DNA of 64,000 nucleotides, taken from positions 1,036,382 through 1,100,381 of the forward strand of contig NZ_SRUZ01000001.1 of NCBI RefSeq assembly GCF_004791165.1, written 5' to 3'. The DNA comes from Mesorhizobium sp. M8A.F.Ca.ET.218.01.1.1 (GTDB lineage: Bacteria; Pseudomonadota; Alphaproteobacteria; Rhizobiales; Rhizobiaceae). Below are positions 9,841-18,821 of this stretch, piece after piece. A program made the translations under genes and the position numbers. The first letter of the stretch is position 1. The number at the start of each line of letters is the position of its first letter. A model generated the notes under the pieces. The model searched no databases and had not been told where the DNA came from. It worked only from the letters and a program-made list of their open reading frames with translations.

Positions 9841-10723
9841 GCCGCTGACGCTGAAGGCCGGCGCAATCGAGGTCGGGCTGGTGTCGCAAATCGGCGGCTC
9901 CGTGAGTTCACTGCGCTGGCGCGGCATCGATCTGATGCGCGGGCTTTCGGACGGCGATCGCGAGGCCGGCAATGTGCTGGGCGTCGCCATGTTCCCGATG
10001 ACGCCCTATGCCAACCGCATCGCCGGAAATGCCTTTGAGTTCAGGTCAAAGCGTTGGCAGGTCCTGCCCAACAATCCGCCGGAAAAATTCAACGTGCATG
10101 GCAGCGGCTGGCAGCTTGCCTGGACTGTCGTGGAGGCAGGAGCCGGTAGCGCAACCCTGGGGCTGGATATTGCTGGCGCCGGCGAACCCTATTCCTATCG
10201 CGCGATGCAGACTTTCGTGGTTTCCGACGAGGGGCTTGACGTGACCATGACCCTGACCAACACCGGACCGGTTTCCCTGCCGTTCGGCTTCGGCCTGCAC
10301 CCCTGGTTCGATCGCGACCCGGACGTGACTCTGCAATTCAAGGCCAAGCGTTTCTATCTCGAAGAGCCCGACGGTGTTTCCGGCGACCCGATCACGCTGC
10401 CACCCGAACTCGACTTCGCCGAGGGCCGGCCATTGCCGGCGGGCTGGCGCAACAATGATTATGGCGGCTGGGGCGGCGAGGCGATCATCCGCTTTCCCTC
10501 GCGCGGCGCGGGGCTGCGGATCACGGCCGATCCGGTCTTCAGGCACCTGATGCTCTATGCCGACCCGACAAAACCGTTTTTCTGCGTCGAACCCCAGACC
10601 AATGCCTCCGGCGCCTTCAACCGCGGCCGATGGGATGATCCGGAAGAGGGCGTCATCGTGCTTGGCCCGGGGGAAAGTGCAGCCGGCGCTGTTTCGTTCA
10701 TGCCCTTCGCGCTTCAATCCTAA
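9824..10723 (+). CDS. Aldose 1-epimerase family protein
   Basis: A 299-residue GalM-type mutarotase, which interconverts alpha and beta anomers of free sugars in the cytosol. Family features are the His in 'KFNVHGSGW' (near residue 82), the His in 'FGFGLHPWFDRD' (near 160) and the C-terminal Glu of 'FFCVEPQT' (near 255). ATG 9824 overlaps the preceding gene by 17 bases; GTG 9806 is an in-frame alternative. Its stop shares bases with the stop of the convergent SDR gene at 10720. Its place after a sugar transporter fits a role in handling the incoming aldose. Confidence 0.88.
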   Translation: MGVISEPLTLKAGAIEVGLVSQIGGSVSSLRWRGIDLMRGLSDGDREAGNVLGVAMFPMTPYANRIAGNAFEFRSKRWQVLPNNPPEKFNVHGSGWQLAWTVVEAGAGSATLGLDIAGAGEPYSYRAMQTFVVSDEGLDVTMTLTNTGPVSLPFGFGLHPWFDRDPDVTLQFKAKRFYLEEPDGVSGDPITLPPELDFAEGRPLPAGWRNNDYGGWGGEAIIRFPSRGAGLRITADPVFRHLMLYADPTKPFFCVEPQTNASGAFNRGRWDDPEEGVIVLGPGESAAGAVSFMPFALQS

Positions 10724-11481
10724 AGCAGCCGAGCCAGCAGGCCGCCATCCACCTGCATGGCACTGCCGGTGACGAAGGAAGAGTCGTCCGAGATCAGGAA
10801 GCCTATTGCCGTGGCGATCTCGGCAGGGTTGGCGATGCGCGCGATCCGGTTCGGTTCGAAAGACAGGCCCAGCGCTTCCGCGCCGCCGGCTGCCTCCAGC
10901 CCGTCGAGCGTCATGCGGGTGGCGACCGAGCCGACCAGCACGGCGTTGACGCGGATGCGGTCGACGGCATAGTCGAGCGCCATCTGCCGCGACAGGCCGA
11001 CGACCGCCGCCTTGGTCGCCGCATAGGCGGGCACGCCGGGTACGGTGGCGTCGGCATGGACGGAGGCGATGTTGACGATCGAGCCGCCGCCGGCCTCGCG
11101 CAGCAGCGGCAAGGTCGCCCGGCAGACGCGGAAAATGGCCGTCAGATTGACTGATATGGTCCTGTCCCACTCCTCGTCGGAAAGCTCTTCCAGCCGCTTG
11201 CCTGTCGGATAGATGCCGGCGCAGTTGACGACCGCGTCGAGCCCGCCGAACCGGTCCGTCGCCGCCGCAACGGCTGCCTGGACGTCCGCTTGGCGCGTGA
11301 GGTCGCTCTCCCGGAAGATCAGCTGGCTCTCGCCATAACGGCTCGCCAGTGATTTGCCGTCATCGCCGTCCAGCCCGGCGCCAAAGACCTTGGCGCCCTC
11401 GGCGACAAGGTATTCCGCCGTTGCCCGGCCAATCCCGGTCGCGGCGCCAGTGACGAAAATGCGTTTGCCGGCAAATATCAT
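10720..11481 (-). CDS. SDR-family oxidoreductase (sugar dehydrogenase-like)
   Basis: A 253-residue classical SDR with all motifs intact: TGAATGIGRA at about 11-20, 'NCAGIYP' near 88, Ser of 'NIASVHA' and YAATK near 150-154. It could be an aldose 1-dehydrogenase, although SDR substrate cannot be told from motifs. Its ATG overlaps the stop of the ABC ATPase gene (ATGA at 11478-11481), so it is the last cistron of the minus-strand transporter operon. It overlaps the convergent epimerase gene by four bases at the stop codons. Confidence 0.88.
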   Translation of the reverse strand: MIFAGKRIFVTGAATGIGRATAEYLVAEGAKVFGAGLDGDDGKSLASRYGESQLIFRESDLTRQADVQAAVAAATDRFGGLDAVVNCAGIYPTGKRLEELSDEEWDRTISVNLTAIFRVCRATLPLLREAGGGSIVNIASVHADATVPGVPAYAATKAAVVGLSRQMALDYAVDRIRVNAVLVGSVATRMTLDGLEAAGGAEALGLSFEPNRIARIANPAEIATAIGFLISDDSSFVTGSAMQVDGGLLARLL

Positions 11482-13028
11482 GCGGAAACCTGCGCCTGAC
11501 GCTCGGCCTGCGCCGCGGTGACCGAACGCAAGACGCGATCCTCGCCGCCTTCGCCGCGGCCGAATTCATCGACGATGCGGCCGTCGGCGACGACGAGGCA
11601 GCGGTCGCAAAGACCGATCAATTCCTCGAGTTCCGACGCGACGATCAGCAGTGAAACGCCCTTGTCGGCCAACTCGACCACGAGCCGGTAGATCTCATGC
11701 CGGGTTGCCGCGTCGACGCCCTTGGTCGGCTCGTCGAGCAGCAGTACCTTCGGCGCCCGCATCAGCACGCGGGCAAACAGCAGTTTCTGCTGGTTGCCGC
11801 CCGACAGATGGGTGACCGAGGCCCGCGGCGACGATGCCTTGACGTTGAGGGCACGCATGGCTGCCACGATGGCGTTGCGCTCCAGCCCGCCGCGCACCAC
11901 GCCGCGCCGCGACAAGGGCGCGAGATTGCCGATGGTGATGTTGGCGCCGACCGGCAGGTTGAACAGCAGGCCGTCACGCTTGCGATCCTCGGTCAGCAGC
12001 GCGATGCCGGCCGCGCGGGCATCGGCGGGCGACTTGATCGATACCTCCTTGCCGCCGACGTGGATCTCGCCCTCGGACAGCACGCGGCCGTAGATGCCGT
12101 GCAGGATCTCGCTGCGGCCGGAGCCAAGCAGTCCCGCCAATCCGACGATCTCGCCGGCCGCGACGGACAGGTTGATGTCCCTCGCGCCATGGACAGCACC
12201 GCCGTGGCCGTCGACGCTGAGGCGGCGAACCTCCAGCGCGGTCGGGGTGCCGACAGGCGCGGCATGCTCGGGGAACAGCCGCTGCAACCTTTGCCCGGAC
12301 ATCGAGAAGATGAAGGTCTCGGCGTCGAAATCCTCGCGGGCAATGCGCACCGCCACCTGTCCGTCGCGCAGCACGGTGGCGCGGTCGCAGATGGCAAGCA
12401 CTTCCGGCAGGCGATGGGTGATGTAGATCATCGCCACGCCCTGTGCCTTGAGCCGACGCAGCACGGCAAACAGCGCGTCGACTTCGGTGCCCGAGAGCGA
12501 CGCGGTCGGCTCGTCCAGCATCAGCACGCGCGGCTTCATGACGATGGCGCGGGCAATCATCACCAGATGACGCTGCGCCGAGGGCAGCGATGCGACATAG
12601 GCCCTTGGGTCGATATCGATGCCAAGATCGGCAAATATCTCGGCCGCCCGCTGCTCGAGCTTCCGCTGGTGAACCAGCACGCCGTCGCCCAGACCGGTGC
12701 GGCCGGCAAAGACATTCTCGGCGACCGAGAGCTGTTCGAGCACCTCGATTTCTTGCGGGACATAACCGACGCCGTTCGATCGCGCGTCGGCCGGCGAGGC
12801 AAAGCTGACGGGCTGGCCGTCGAGCTGGATCGTGCCGGTGTAGGAGCCGGCCGGATGCACGCCATTGAGGATCTTCACAAGGGTGGACTTGCCGGCGCCG
12901 TTCTGGCCAAGCAGAGCATGGATTTCACCAGAGACCACGTCGAAATCGACCCCGCGCAACGCCTGCACGCCGCCAAAATTCTTGGCGATCGCGGTGGCTG
13001 AAAACAGCGGCGCTTGGTTGGTCGACAC
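11478..13028 (-). CDS. Sugar ABC transporter ATP-binding protein
   Basis: A 516-residue tandem CUT2 ATPase. Domain 1: Walker A GQNGAGKST near residue 40, an atypical signature (LPSAQRHLVMIARAI rather than LSxGQxQ) and Walker B 'VLMLDEPTASLS'. Domain 2: degenerate Walker A 'GLLGSGRSEI', signature LSGGNQQKLLFARVL and Walker B 'VLLLDEPTKGVD'. It powers the transporter encoded upstream (binding protein 13083-14045, permease 14100-15110). An SDR is translationally coupled downstream. Confidence 0.92.
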   Translation of the reverse strand: MSTNQAPLFSATAIAKNFGGVQALRGVDFDVVSGEIHALLGQNGAGKSTLVKILNGVHPAGSYTGTIQLDGQPVSFASPADARSNGVGYVPQEIEVLEQLSVAENVFAGRTGLGDGVLVHQRKLEQRAAEIFADLGIDIDPRAYVASLPSAQRHLVMIARAIVMKPRVLMLDEPTASLSGTEVDALFAVLRRLKAQGVAMIYITHRLPEVLAICDRATVLRDGQVAVRIAREDFDAETFIFSMSGQRLQRLFPEHAAPVGTPTALEVRRLSVDGHGGAVHGARDINLSVAAGEIVGLAGLLGSGRSEILHGIYGRVLSEGEIHVGGKEVSIKSPADARAAGIALLTEDRKRDGLLFNLPVGANITIGNLAPLSRRGVVRGGLERNAIVAAMRALNVKASSPRASVTHLSGGNQQKLLFARVLMRAPKVLLLDEPTKGVDAATRHEIYRLVVELADKGVSLLIVASELEELIGLCDRCLVVADGRIVDEFGRGEGGEDRVLRSVTAAQAERQAQVSA

Positions 13029-13082
13029 AGTGGTCCCTCAGGATGTTGCCGGGTCCGCAAGATGCGGGCCCGGCGGCAGGCG

Positions 13083-14045
13083 TTACTGGCCGGCGCTGTC
13101 CAGCATCTTGTAGTAGGGGGCAAGGTCGGCTGCGGTGATCACCTTGGCCGGCAACGGATTGCTGTAGGGAACCGTCTTGCCCTGGGCGAGGTCGCCGAGC
13201 AGTTCGGCCACCTTGGCGCTTTCCTCGTAGAGCGGCTGTGCGACGATGCCGTAGGCGGCGCCCGATTTCACCAGATCGAGGTTCTGCCTGATATAGTCCA
13301 TGCCGATGATGACGACGTCGCGCCCGGCCTTGCGGGCCGCGCCCGACCAGGTCTGGATGCTGTTGCCGGTGGTGCCGAAGGCGGCGGTCACGTCGGGATT
13401 GCCCTGCAGGATGGCCACCGCCTTGGCTTCGGCGGCGGAAGGCTCGAAGCCTTCCATCTGCGTATCGAGCACCTTGATGCCGGGATACTTTGCCGCGATG
13501 GTCTTGCGGAAGGCATCCGACATGGCGTTCTCGGTGTCGTTGGAAGCGCCTTGCGTCAGCGCCACAGTGCCCTTGCCGCCGAGCTTGTCGCCGATGGCGA
13601 TGGCCGCATTGGCGCCGACCTCGGCAATGTCTTCTCCGGTCGCAGCCTTCAGTCCATTGACGGTGCCTTCCGGCGGCAGGACGTGCCAGGTGACGATCGG
13701 GAAGCCCTCCTTGGCAAGCTTGGTGATGTAGGAATAGATGGCCGGGTCCACCCCGTAGACGCCGATGGCGTCATATTTGGTACGGGCAAGCGCGGCCTCG
13801 GCAAGTGGCAAGGTCGCGGGGATGTCCCAGTTGGTGGCGCTCGGGTCGCCGACGACCTCGCAGGTGTAGCCGAGCTCCTTGCACTTGTTGAGGAAGCCCG
13901 CCTGCATCAGCCGGTGCACCGGGTGATCCTTCATCGCCTGCACCCAGAGCAGATGCACATCCGCCGCCCGCGCTAGGCCCGAGGTGGCGACTGTCGCCGC
14001 CACCAATGCGGCCCGGATCAGCCCCTTCTTCACCTGAATTTTCAT
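13083..14045 (-). CDS. Sugar ABC transporter substrate-binding protein
   Basis: A 320-residue periplasmic binding protein. The signal peptide covers about residues 1-27 (…SGLARA), then 'DVHLLWVQAMKDHPVHRLMQAGF'. The opening 'KDHPVHRLM' differs from the usual ribose-type start, so the ligand may not be a simple pentose. 'VIIGMDYIRQ' near residue 238 corresponds to the family 'GFDD' hinge region. It lies between the permease and ATPase genes of the same minus-strand operon. Confidence 0.9.
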   Translation of the reverse strand: MKIQVKKGLIRAALVAATVATSGLARAADVHLLWVQAMKDHPVHRLMQAGFLNKCKELGYTCEVVGDPSATNWDIPATLPLAEAALARTKYDAIGVYGVDPAIYSYITKLAKEGFPIVTWHVLPPEGTVNGLKAATGEDIAEVGANAAIAIGDKLGGKGTVALTQGASNDTENAMSDAFRKTIAAKYPGIKVLDTQMEGFEPSAAEAKAVAILQGNPDVTAAFGTTGNSIQTWSGAARKAGRDVVIIGMDYIRQNLDLVKSGAAYGIVAQPLYEESAKVAELLGDLAQGKTVPYSNPLPAKVITAADLAPYYKMLDSAGQ

Positions 14046-14099
14046 GCCTTACCTCCCATGGTTCACCGGCATTTTTGCCGGCGCAATATCTCGGCCGGT

Positions 14100-15110
14100 T
14101 CAAGCCCCGGCGATGAAGTAGCGGCGGCGCACTATGTCGAGGCCGACGGCCATGACCATGATCACGCCGACCGCGATCTGCTGCCAGTTGGAGTTGACGC
14201 CGATGACGACGAGGCCGCTCTGCACCACTTTCAGCATCAGGATGCCGACGACACCGCCGGCGACCGTGCCGGCGCCGCCGAACAGGCTGACGCCGCCGAC
14301 CACGACACCGGCGATGACCGTCAGCTCCCAGCCACTGCCGATCGATGTGCCGCCGCTGCCGAGATCGGCCATGACGAACATGCCGGCGATCGCCGACAGC
14401 GCGCCGACGGTGATGAAGGCGCCGATCTTGCAGGCATTGGTGTTGATGCCGACGAGATGCGCCACTTCCTTGTTGCCGCCGGTGGCATAGATGTTGCGGC
14501 CGAGTACGGTGCGCCGCAGCACGAAATCGGCTGCCACCGCCGCGATGATGAAGAAGGCGAAACTCCAGCCGAGGCCGAAGGCGAGATCCGTACCGCCGAT
14601 CGTATTGATCGCCTCCGGCAGCGGATAGACCGGATAGCCTCCGGTCACCGACTGGATCAGCCCCTGACCGATGAACAGCATGCCGAGCGTCTGGATGAAG
14701 GCGGGGATACCGAGCCTGACGACGATCAAGCCGTTGAGCAGGCCGATCAATGCGCCGACGCCGATGCCGCCGAGAATGCCGACGGTCACCGGCAAGGCGG
14801 CAGCGGTCATCAGCTTGGCGGCGACCACTGCGGACAGCCCGGCGACCGAGCCGACGGACAGGTCGAACTCGCCGGCAACCAGCAGAATCGTCTGGCCGAT
14901 GGCGATGATGCCGACAAAGGAGACGACGTTGAGAATGGCGCGGATGTTGCGCTCCGACAGGAAAGCCGGTTCGAGCAACCAGAAGAAGGCAATCAGCAAG
15001 GCCATCGCCGCCAGCACGCCGACTTCGCCCACCGCAATCAAGCCGATCAGTCGCCGCCGGAACGATTGCGTGCCCCGGCGCGGAGAGCTCACCTCAGCCG
15101 CGCTGTTCAT
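14100..15110 (-). CDS. Sugar ABC transporter permease
   Basis: A 336-residue inner-membrane CUT2 permease. The motif 'IGQTILLVAGEFDLSVGSVAGLSAVV' is at about residues 58-83, and 'AGVVVGGVSLFGGAGTVAGGVVG' is near 275. ATG 15110 follows GGGAGG by five bases. It is the first gene of the minus-strand operon permease, binding protein, ATPase, SDR. The divergent regulator gene starts at 15353, and the shared promoter region carries the AT palindrome at 15201-15215. Confidence 0.92.
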   Translation of the reverse strand: MNSAAEVSSPRRGTQSFRRRLIGLIAVGEVGVLAAMALLIAFFWLLEPAFLSERNIRAILNVVSFVGIIAIGQTILLVAGEFDLSVGSVAGLSAVVAAKLMTAAALPVTVGILGGIGVGALIGLLNGLIVVRLGIPAFIQTLGMLFIGQGLIQSVTGGYPVYPLPEAINTIGGTDLAFGLGWSFAFFIIAAVAADFVLRRTVLGRNIYATGGNKEVAHLVGINTNACKIGAFITVGALSAIAGMFVMADLGSGGTSIGSGWELTVIAGVVVGGVSLFGGAGTVAGGVVGILMLKVVQSGLVVIGVNSNWQQIAVGVIMVMAVGLDIVRRRYFIAGA

Positions 15111-15200
15111 CCTGACCTCCCTGGCGGCGCCTGTTGCCGGATCCCGCGGCCGGCTCCATTCACCCGCGCCAATCCCGGCGCGCTCCTCGTCTTCATTAAG

Positions 15201-15215
15201 ATTATAATATTATAA
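15201..15215. promoter_or_regulatory. AT-rich palindromic regulon site, relative of the 13-mer
   Basis: TTATAATATTATAA (15202-15215) is a perfect 14-bp palindrome. It shares ATTATAATATTAT with the site at 36315-36327. It lies 92 bases upstream of the permease start (minus strand) and about 138 bases before the divergent LacI-family gene, so it could control either or both. Confidence 0.55.
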
Positions 15216-15352
15216 CTTGTCAACGATGAAAATTCCACGCCTCGCGACAGCGCGTCGCGTCGCTGGAAAGCGTCCGCTGCAACCGCTATGAATGGGCTGA
15301 TGTGATCCGTGGGACTTTGCCTTGGTGGATCGCGCTCTCTTGGAGCAGGGTG

Positions 15353-16384
15353 ATGACCGATAAGCCGCCGGCGGGCGAGAAAAAGCCGCAGCGCCTCGGC
15401 GTTCGCGAGATCGCCAAGCGCGTCGGCGTTGCGCCGATGACGGTGTCACGTGCGCTGTCCAATCCCGACATGGTGTCGCCGGAGACGCGCGCCAAGGTGC
15501 TCGAGGCGATCGAGCAGGCCGGCTTCGTGCCCAACCGCCTGGCCTCCAGCATGCGCGGCAACGGCCGCATGATCGGCACGGTTGTGCCGCCGCTGATCAA
15601 TTCGGGCATAGCCGAACAGGTGCAAGGCATGTCCGACGAATGCCACGAGAGCGGCTATTCGATGCTCCTGGTGCAAGGTGAATTCACGCAGGAGGCCGAG
15701 GAGAAGGCGATCCGCAATCTGCTTGGCTGGCGCCCAGTCGGCATGATCCTGCAGAGCTTCGTGCAAAGCGAGACGGCGCGCGCGCTGCTGAAGAGCAGCG
15801 GCGCACCGGTGGTCGAGATCTCCGAGATCAAGGGCCGCAAGCCGATCGACATGGTGGTCGGCGTCTCAAATTTCGAGACAGCCTATGCCATGACCATGCA
15901 TCTGGCGGCGAAGGGCTACAAGCGCATCGGCTTCGTCTCGACGCCGATCCACGGCAACGATCGTCTCCAGCAACGCCGCACCGGCTACCACGCGGCCTTG
16001 ACCGAACTCGGCTTCAAGAACCATGCCGACCTGGAGGTCGAGGTGCCGATCACCGCGCAAGGCGGCGCCGAAGCGCTGGTGACGCTGACCTCCCGCCACA
16101 GGGATATCGACGCGATCTTCTTTTCCAGCGATACGCTCGCTGTCGGCGCCGTGCAGGAATGCCACCGGCGCGGTTGGGCGGTGCCTGGAAAAATCGCCAT
16201 TGCCGGCTATGGCGACATGGATCTGGCCGCGCAGCTTCATCCGCCGCTGACCACGGTGAAGGTCAACCGCTACGAGATGGGCCGGCGCGCGGTGCGGCAA
16301 TTGCTGGCAAAGCTCGGCGGCGACGCCAAGGTGCCGACCATCACCAGACTCGGCTTCGAGATCGTCGACCGCGAAAGCGCTTGA
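15353..16384 (+). CDS. LacI-family regulator, gluconate-repressor (GntR)-like
   Basis: A 343-residue LacI/GalR regulator. The HTH 'VREIAKRVGVAPMTVSRALSNPDMVS' is at about residues 15-40, and the ligand domain contains 'VGVSNFETAYAMTMHLAAKGYKRIGFV'. Both resemble the E. coli LacI-family gluconate repressor GntR. I chose ATG 15353 over GTG 15302 because GGAGCAGGG precedes it. It is divergent from ABC transporter 2. The E. coli protein binds sites with core TACCGGTA, the same core as the palindrome found three times in this window, so this is the best local candidate for its regulator (inference). Confidence 0.88.
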   Translation: MTDKPPAGEKKPQRLGVREIAKRVGVAPMTVSRALSNPDMVSPETRAKVLEAIEQAGFVPNRLASSMRGNGRMIGTVVPPLINSGIAEQVQGMSDECHESGYSMLLVQGEFTQEAEEKAIRNLLGWRPVGMILQSFVQSETARALLKSSGAPVVEISEIKGRKPIDMVVGVSNFETAYAMTMHLAAKGYKRIGFVSTPIHGNDRLQQRRTGYHAALTELGFKNHADLEVEVPITAQGGAEALVTLTSRHRDIDAIFFSSDTLAVGAVQECHRRGWAVPGKIAIAGYGDMDLAAQLHPPLTTVKVNRYEMGRRAVRQLLAKLGGDAKVPTITRLGFEIVDRESA

Positions 16385-16413
16385 TGGGTTGCTCGTTGGC
16401 CGAGGCCCCTCAG

Positions 16414-16602
16414 CTTCGTCATCCTAGGGCGGAGCAGCCGCGAAGCGGCGTCGCGGAGACCCTAGGATCCATTCCGTGACCTCGATCGAAGGGTACGGCG
16501 GAGAAAAATTCTTCAACGTTTGTAAAGCTTTAACGCCACGGCATGGATCCTAGGGTCTGCGCCGCGTCGCTTCGCTCCTTGCTCCGCCCTAGGATGACGA
16601 AG
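16414..16602. repeat. Family B inverted-repeat element, copy 1
   Basis: A 189-base element whose ends CTTCGTCATCCTAGGGCGGA and TCCGCCCTAGGATGACGAAG are exact inverted copies. Secondary inner arms are 'GACCCTAGGATCC' and 'GGATCCTAGGGTC'. It fills the space between two convergent genes. Related copies are at 41082-41263 and 52878-53064. No coding capacity is visible. Confidence 0.85.
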
Positions 16603-16643
16603 AGAGGGAAGCCTCGGCCAAACTGTAAACGTCGCGATTTTCC

Positions 16644-17822
16644 TTAACCGCGCTTCCCCGCCTCTTCGCGCCGCCCGAGGCGTTTCTCCCAGCCTTCGGC
16701 GTGGACGTTGAGATAGGCGTTGGGGTCGTAGGGATGATCCTTGATCGCATCGATGTCGAGGTCGATGCCGAGACCGGGCGCGTCCGGCAGCGACAGATGG
16801 CCATTGTCGGGATTGACGGTGGGATGCCAGCTCACGAGGTCGCGCGTCCAGGGATCGTTGAAGGTGTCGAAATGCTCCTGGATGAGGAAGTTCGGCACCG
16901 CCGCCGCCAGTTGCAGGCAAACCGCCGTCGCCACCGGTCCGCCGCTCTGGTGCGGCGCGATATGGCTGCCATGAGCAAGCGCCAGATTGGCCACCTGCAT
17001 CGACGGCCCGATGCCGCCGAGCGACATCGGCTCGGGCTGGAAGATGTTGACGCCGCCGCCGGCCGCCAGCGTGTAGAACTGACCGACCGTGTCGTACATC
17101 TCGCCCGTCGCCACCGGGATCGGCGAGCGGTGCGCCACTTCATGCACGGTCTCCTGGCGGTCGCGCGAGGTCGGCTCTTCCCACCAGTAGATGTCGAGAT
17201 CGGCGAATTTTTGCGCCGCCTGCAGTGCGGCGATCTCGGTGAAGCGCGCATGCACGTCAATCAGGATCAGCGTGTCCTTTGGCAGCCTGTCACGTAAGGT
17301 CCGGCAGATCGCGTAGGAAAGCTCCAGCTCCTCGCGCGAAATGAAGCCTTGGGCGGTGCCGAACGGGTCGAGTTTGAATGCCTTGAAGCCTTTGGCCAGC
17401 ACCGCTTTCGCCGCATCGAGAAAGGCCTCGGGCGAGCGCTCGGTGCGGTACCAGCCATTGGCATAGCCGAGCACGCTGTCGCGCACCTGGCCGCCGAGCA
17501 ATTGGTGGATCGGCACGCCGAGGCTCTTGCCCAGTATGTCCCAGCATGCGACTTCGATGGCCGCGATCACCGTGCGGTGGATGTGGCCGCCGTCGAGCGA
17601 GACGCTGTCCAGCATGCGTTTGGCCAGCGCGTTGATGCGGCGCGGGTCCTGGCCGATGGCGAGGTGTTTCAACTCGTGCACGCCGGCTTCGGTAGTCTTG
17701 ATGAAACCGTTCAGCGTGCCTTCGCCGATCCCGTGGATGCCCTTATCGGTATGTACTTTGACAAACAGCCAGTTCTTCCAGCCGGCGCCGACGGCAAAGG
17801 TCTCGATCTCTGTAATCTTCAT
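16644..17822 (-). CDS. Enolase-superfamily sugar-acid dehydratase (galactonate dehydratase-like)
   Basis: A 392-residue member of the mandelate racemase/muconate lactonizing enzyme family, similar in layout to D-galactonate dehydratases. Such enzymes use Mg2+ to remove water from an aldonate and give a 2-keto-3-deoxy acid. Metal ligands are visible as Asp in 'LILIDVHARF', Glu in 'IYWWEEP' and Glu in 'VATGEMY'; the catalytic His is in 'IAPHQSGG' near residue 300. It is the last gene of the operon SDR, split transketolase, dehydratase, and starts nine bases after the transketolase subunit. The exact substrate is unknown. Confidence 0.87.
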   Translation of the reverse strand: MKITEIETFAVGAGWKNWLFVKVHTDKGIHGIGEGTLNGFIKTTEAGVHELKHLAIGQDPRRINALAKRMLDSVSLDGGHIHRTVIAAIEVACWDILGKSLGVPIHQLLGGQVRDSVLGYANGWYRTERSPEAFLDAAKAVLAKGFKAFKLDPFGTAQGFISREELELSYAICRTLRDRLPKDTLILIDVHARFTEIAALQAAQKFADLDIYWWEEPTSRDRQETVHEVAHRSPIPVATGEMYDTVGQFYTLAAGGGVNIFQPEPMSLGGIGPSMQVANLALAHGSHIAPHQSGGPVATAVCLQLAAAVPNFLIQEHFDTFNDPWTRDLVSWHPTVNPDNGHLSLPDAPGLGIDLDIDAIKDHPYDPNAYLNVHAEGWEKRLGRREEAGKRG

Positions 17823-17831
17823 GGGAGAACC

Positions 17832-18821
17832 CTAGCTCAATGCGGCAATGGTCGCGATGACGGCCTCGGTCGTCAGTCCGTATTTCGCTTGCAAGGTCGG
17901 CACCGCGCCGCATTCGATATAGCGGTCCGGCAGGCCGACGCGCGTCACTGTCTTCGCAATGCCGGCATCGAACAAGGTCTCGACCACAAGGCTCGCCAGG
18001 CCACCGACCACGACGTGGTTTTCCACTGTCACGATACGGTCAACCGACGCGGCGAATTCGGCCACCGCCTCGCTGTCGAACGGCTTTATGGTCGGCACAT
18101 GCAGCACGCCGGCAGCGACGCCCCGTTTTTGCAAAGCATCGGCTGCATCCAATGTCCTTTCGGTCATCAGGCCGGTCGAGATGATGCCGACATCGCTACC
18201 CTGGCGCAGGCGGCGCGCCTTGCCGATCTCGAAGACGTAACCGGGCTCGAACACAACCGGCACGCTGCCGCGCAGCAGCCGCATGTAGACCGGTCCTCGA
18301 TGTTGCGAGATCGCTTCGGTCGCGGCTTCGATCTCGGTCGCGTCGCAGGGGTCGATGATAGTCAGGCCGGGGATCATGCGCATCAGCGCAAGGTCCTCGA
18401 TCGCCTGATGGGTGCCGCCATAGCCGGTCGTGAGACCGGGGAGGCCCGCAACGATCTTGACGTCGAGATTGGAGTGGGCCAGCGCGATGGCGACGAAATC
18501 ATAGGCGCGCCGCGTCGCGAACACGCCATAGGTGGTGGCGAACGGCACCTTGCCGGTGCGCGCCAGCCCGGCGGCGACGGCGACCAGATTCTGCTCGGCC
18601 ATGCCGACGTTGAAGAAGCGCTCCGGGAAGGCGTCTCGGAATGGCAGGATGTCGGTGTATTTGCCGAGATCGGCGGTCAGTCCGACAATGTCGGGGCGGC
18701 TCTCGCCGAGCCTTGCCAATGCCCGGCCGAAGGGTGCCTCAACGCTGCGCCGTCCGCCGCCGACGGCCTCGTCCTGGCCCATGGCCAGCGTGCGGCCGGC
18801 CTCCATCGCCGCGCCGCTCAT
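17832..18821 (-). CDS. Transketolase-like protein, C-terminal subunit
   Basis: A 329-residue protein equal to the pyrimidine-binding and C-terminal parts of transketolase. 'MAEQNLVAVAAGLARTGKVPFATTYGVFATRRAYD' (near residue 75) holds the Glu that activates TPP. Start ATG 18821 forms an ATGA overlap with the N-terminal subunit gene, so the two are translationally coupled. Together they make a split transketolase, a form common in sugar-catabolic operons, where it transfers a two-carbon unit from a ketose or ketose phosphate. The acceptor and donor are unknown here. Confidence 0.9.
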   Translation of the reverse strand: MSGAAMEAGRTLAMGQDEAVGGGRRSVEAPFGRALARLGESRPDIVGLTADLGKYTDILPFRDAFPERFFNVGMAEQNLVAVAAGLARTGKVPFATTYGVFATRRAYDFVAIALAHSNLDVKIVAGLPGLTTGYGGTHQAIEDLALMRMIPGLTIIDPCDATEIEAATEAISQHRGPVYMRLLRGSVPVVFEPGYVFEIGKARRLRQGSDVGIISTGLMTERTLDAADALQKRGVAAGVLHVPTIKPFDSEAVAEFAASVDRIVTVENHVVVGGLASLVVETLFDAGIAKTVTRVGLPDRYIECGAVPTLQAKYGLTTEAVIATIAALS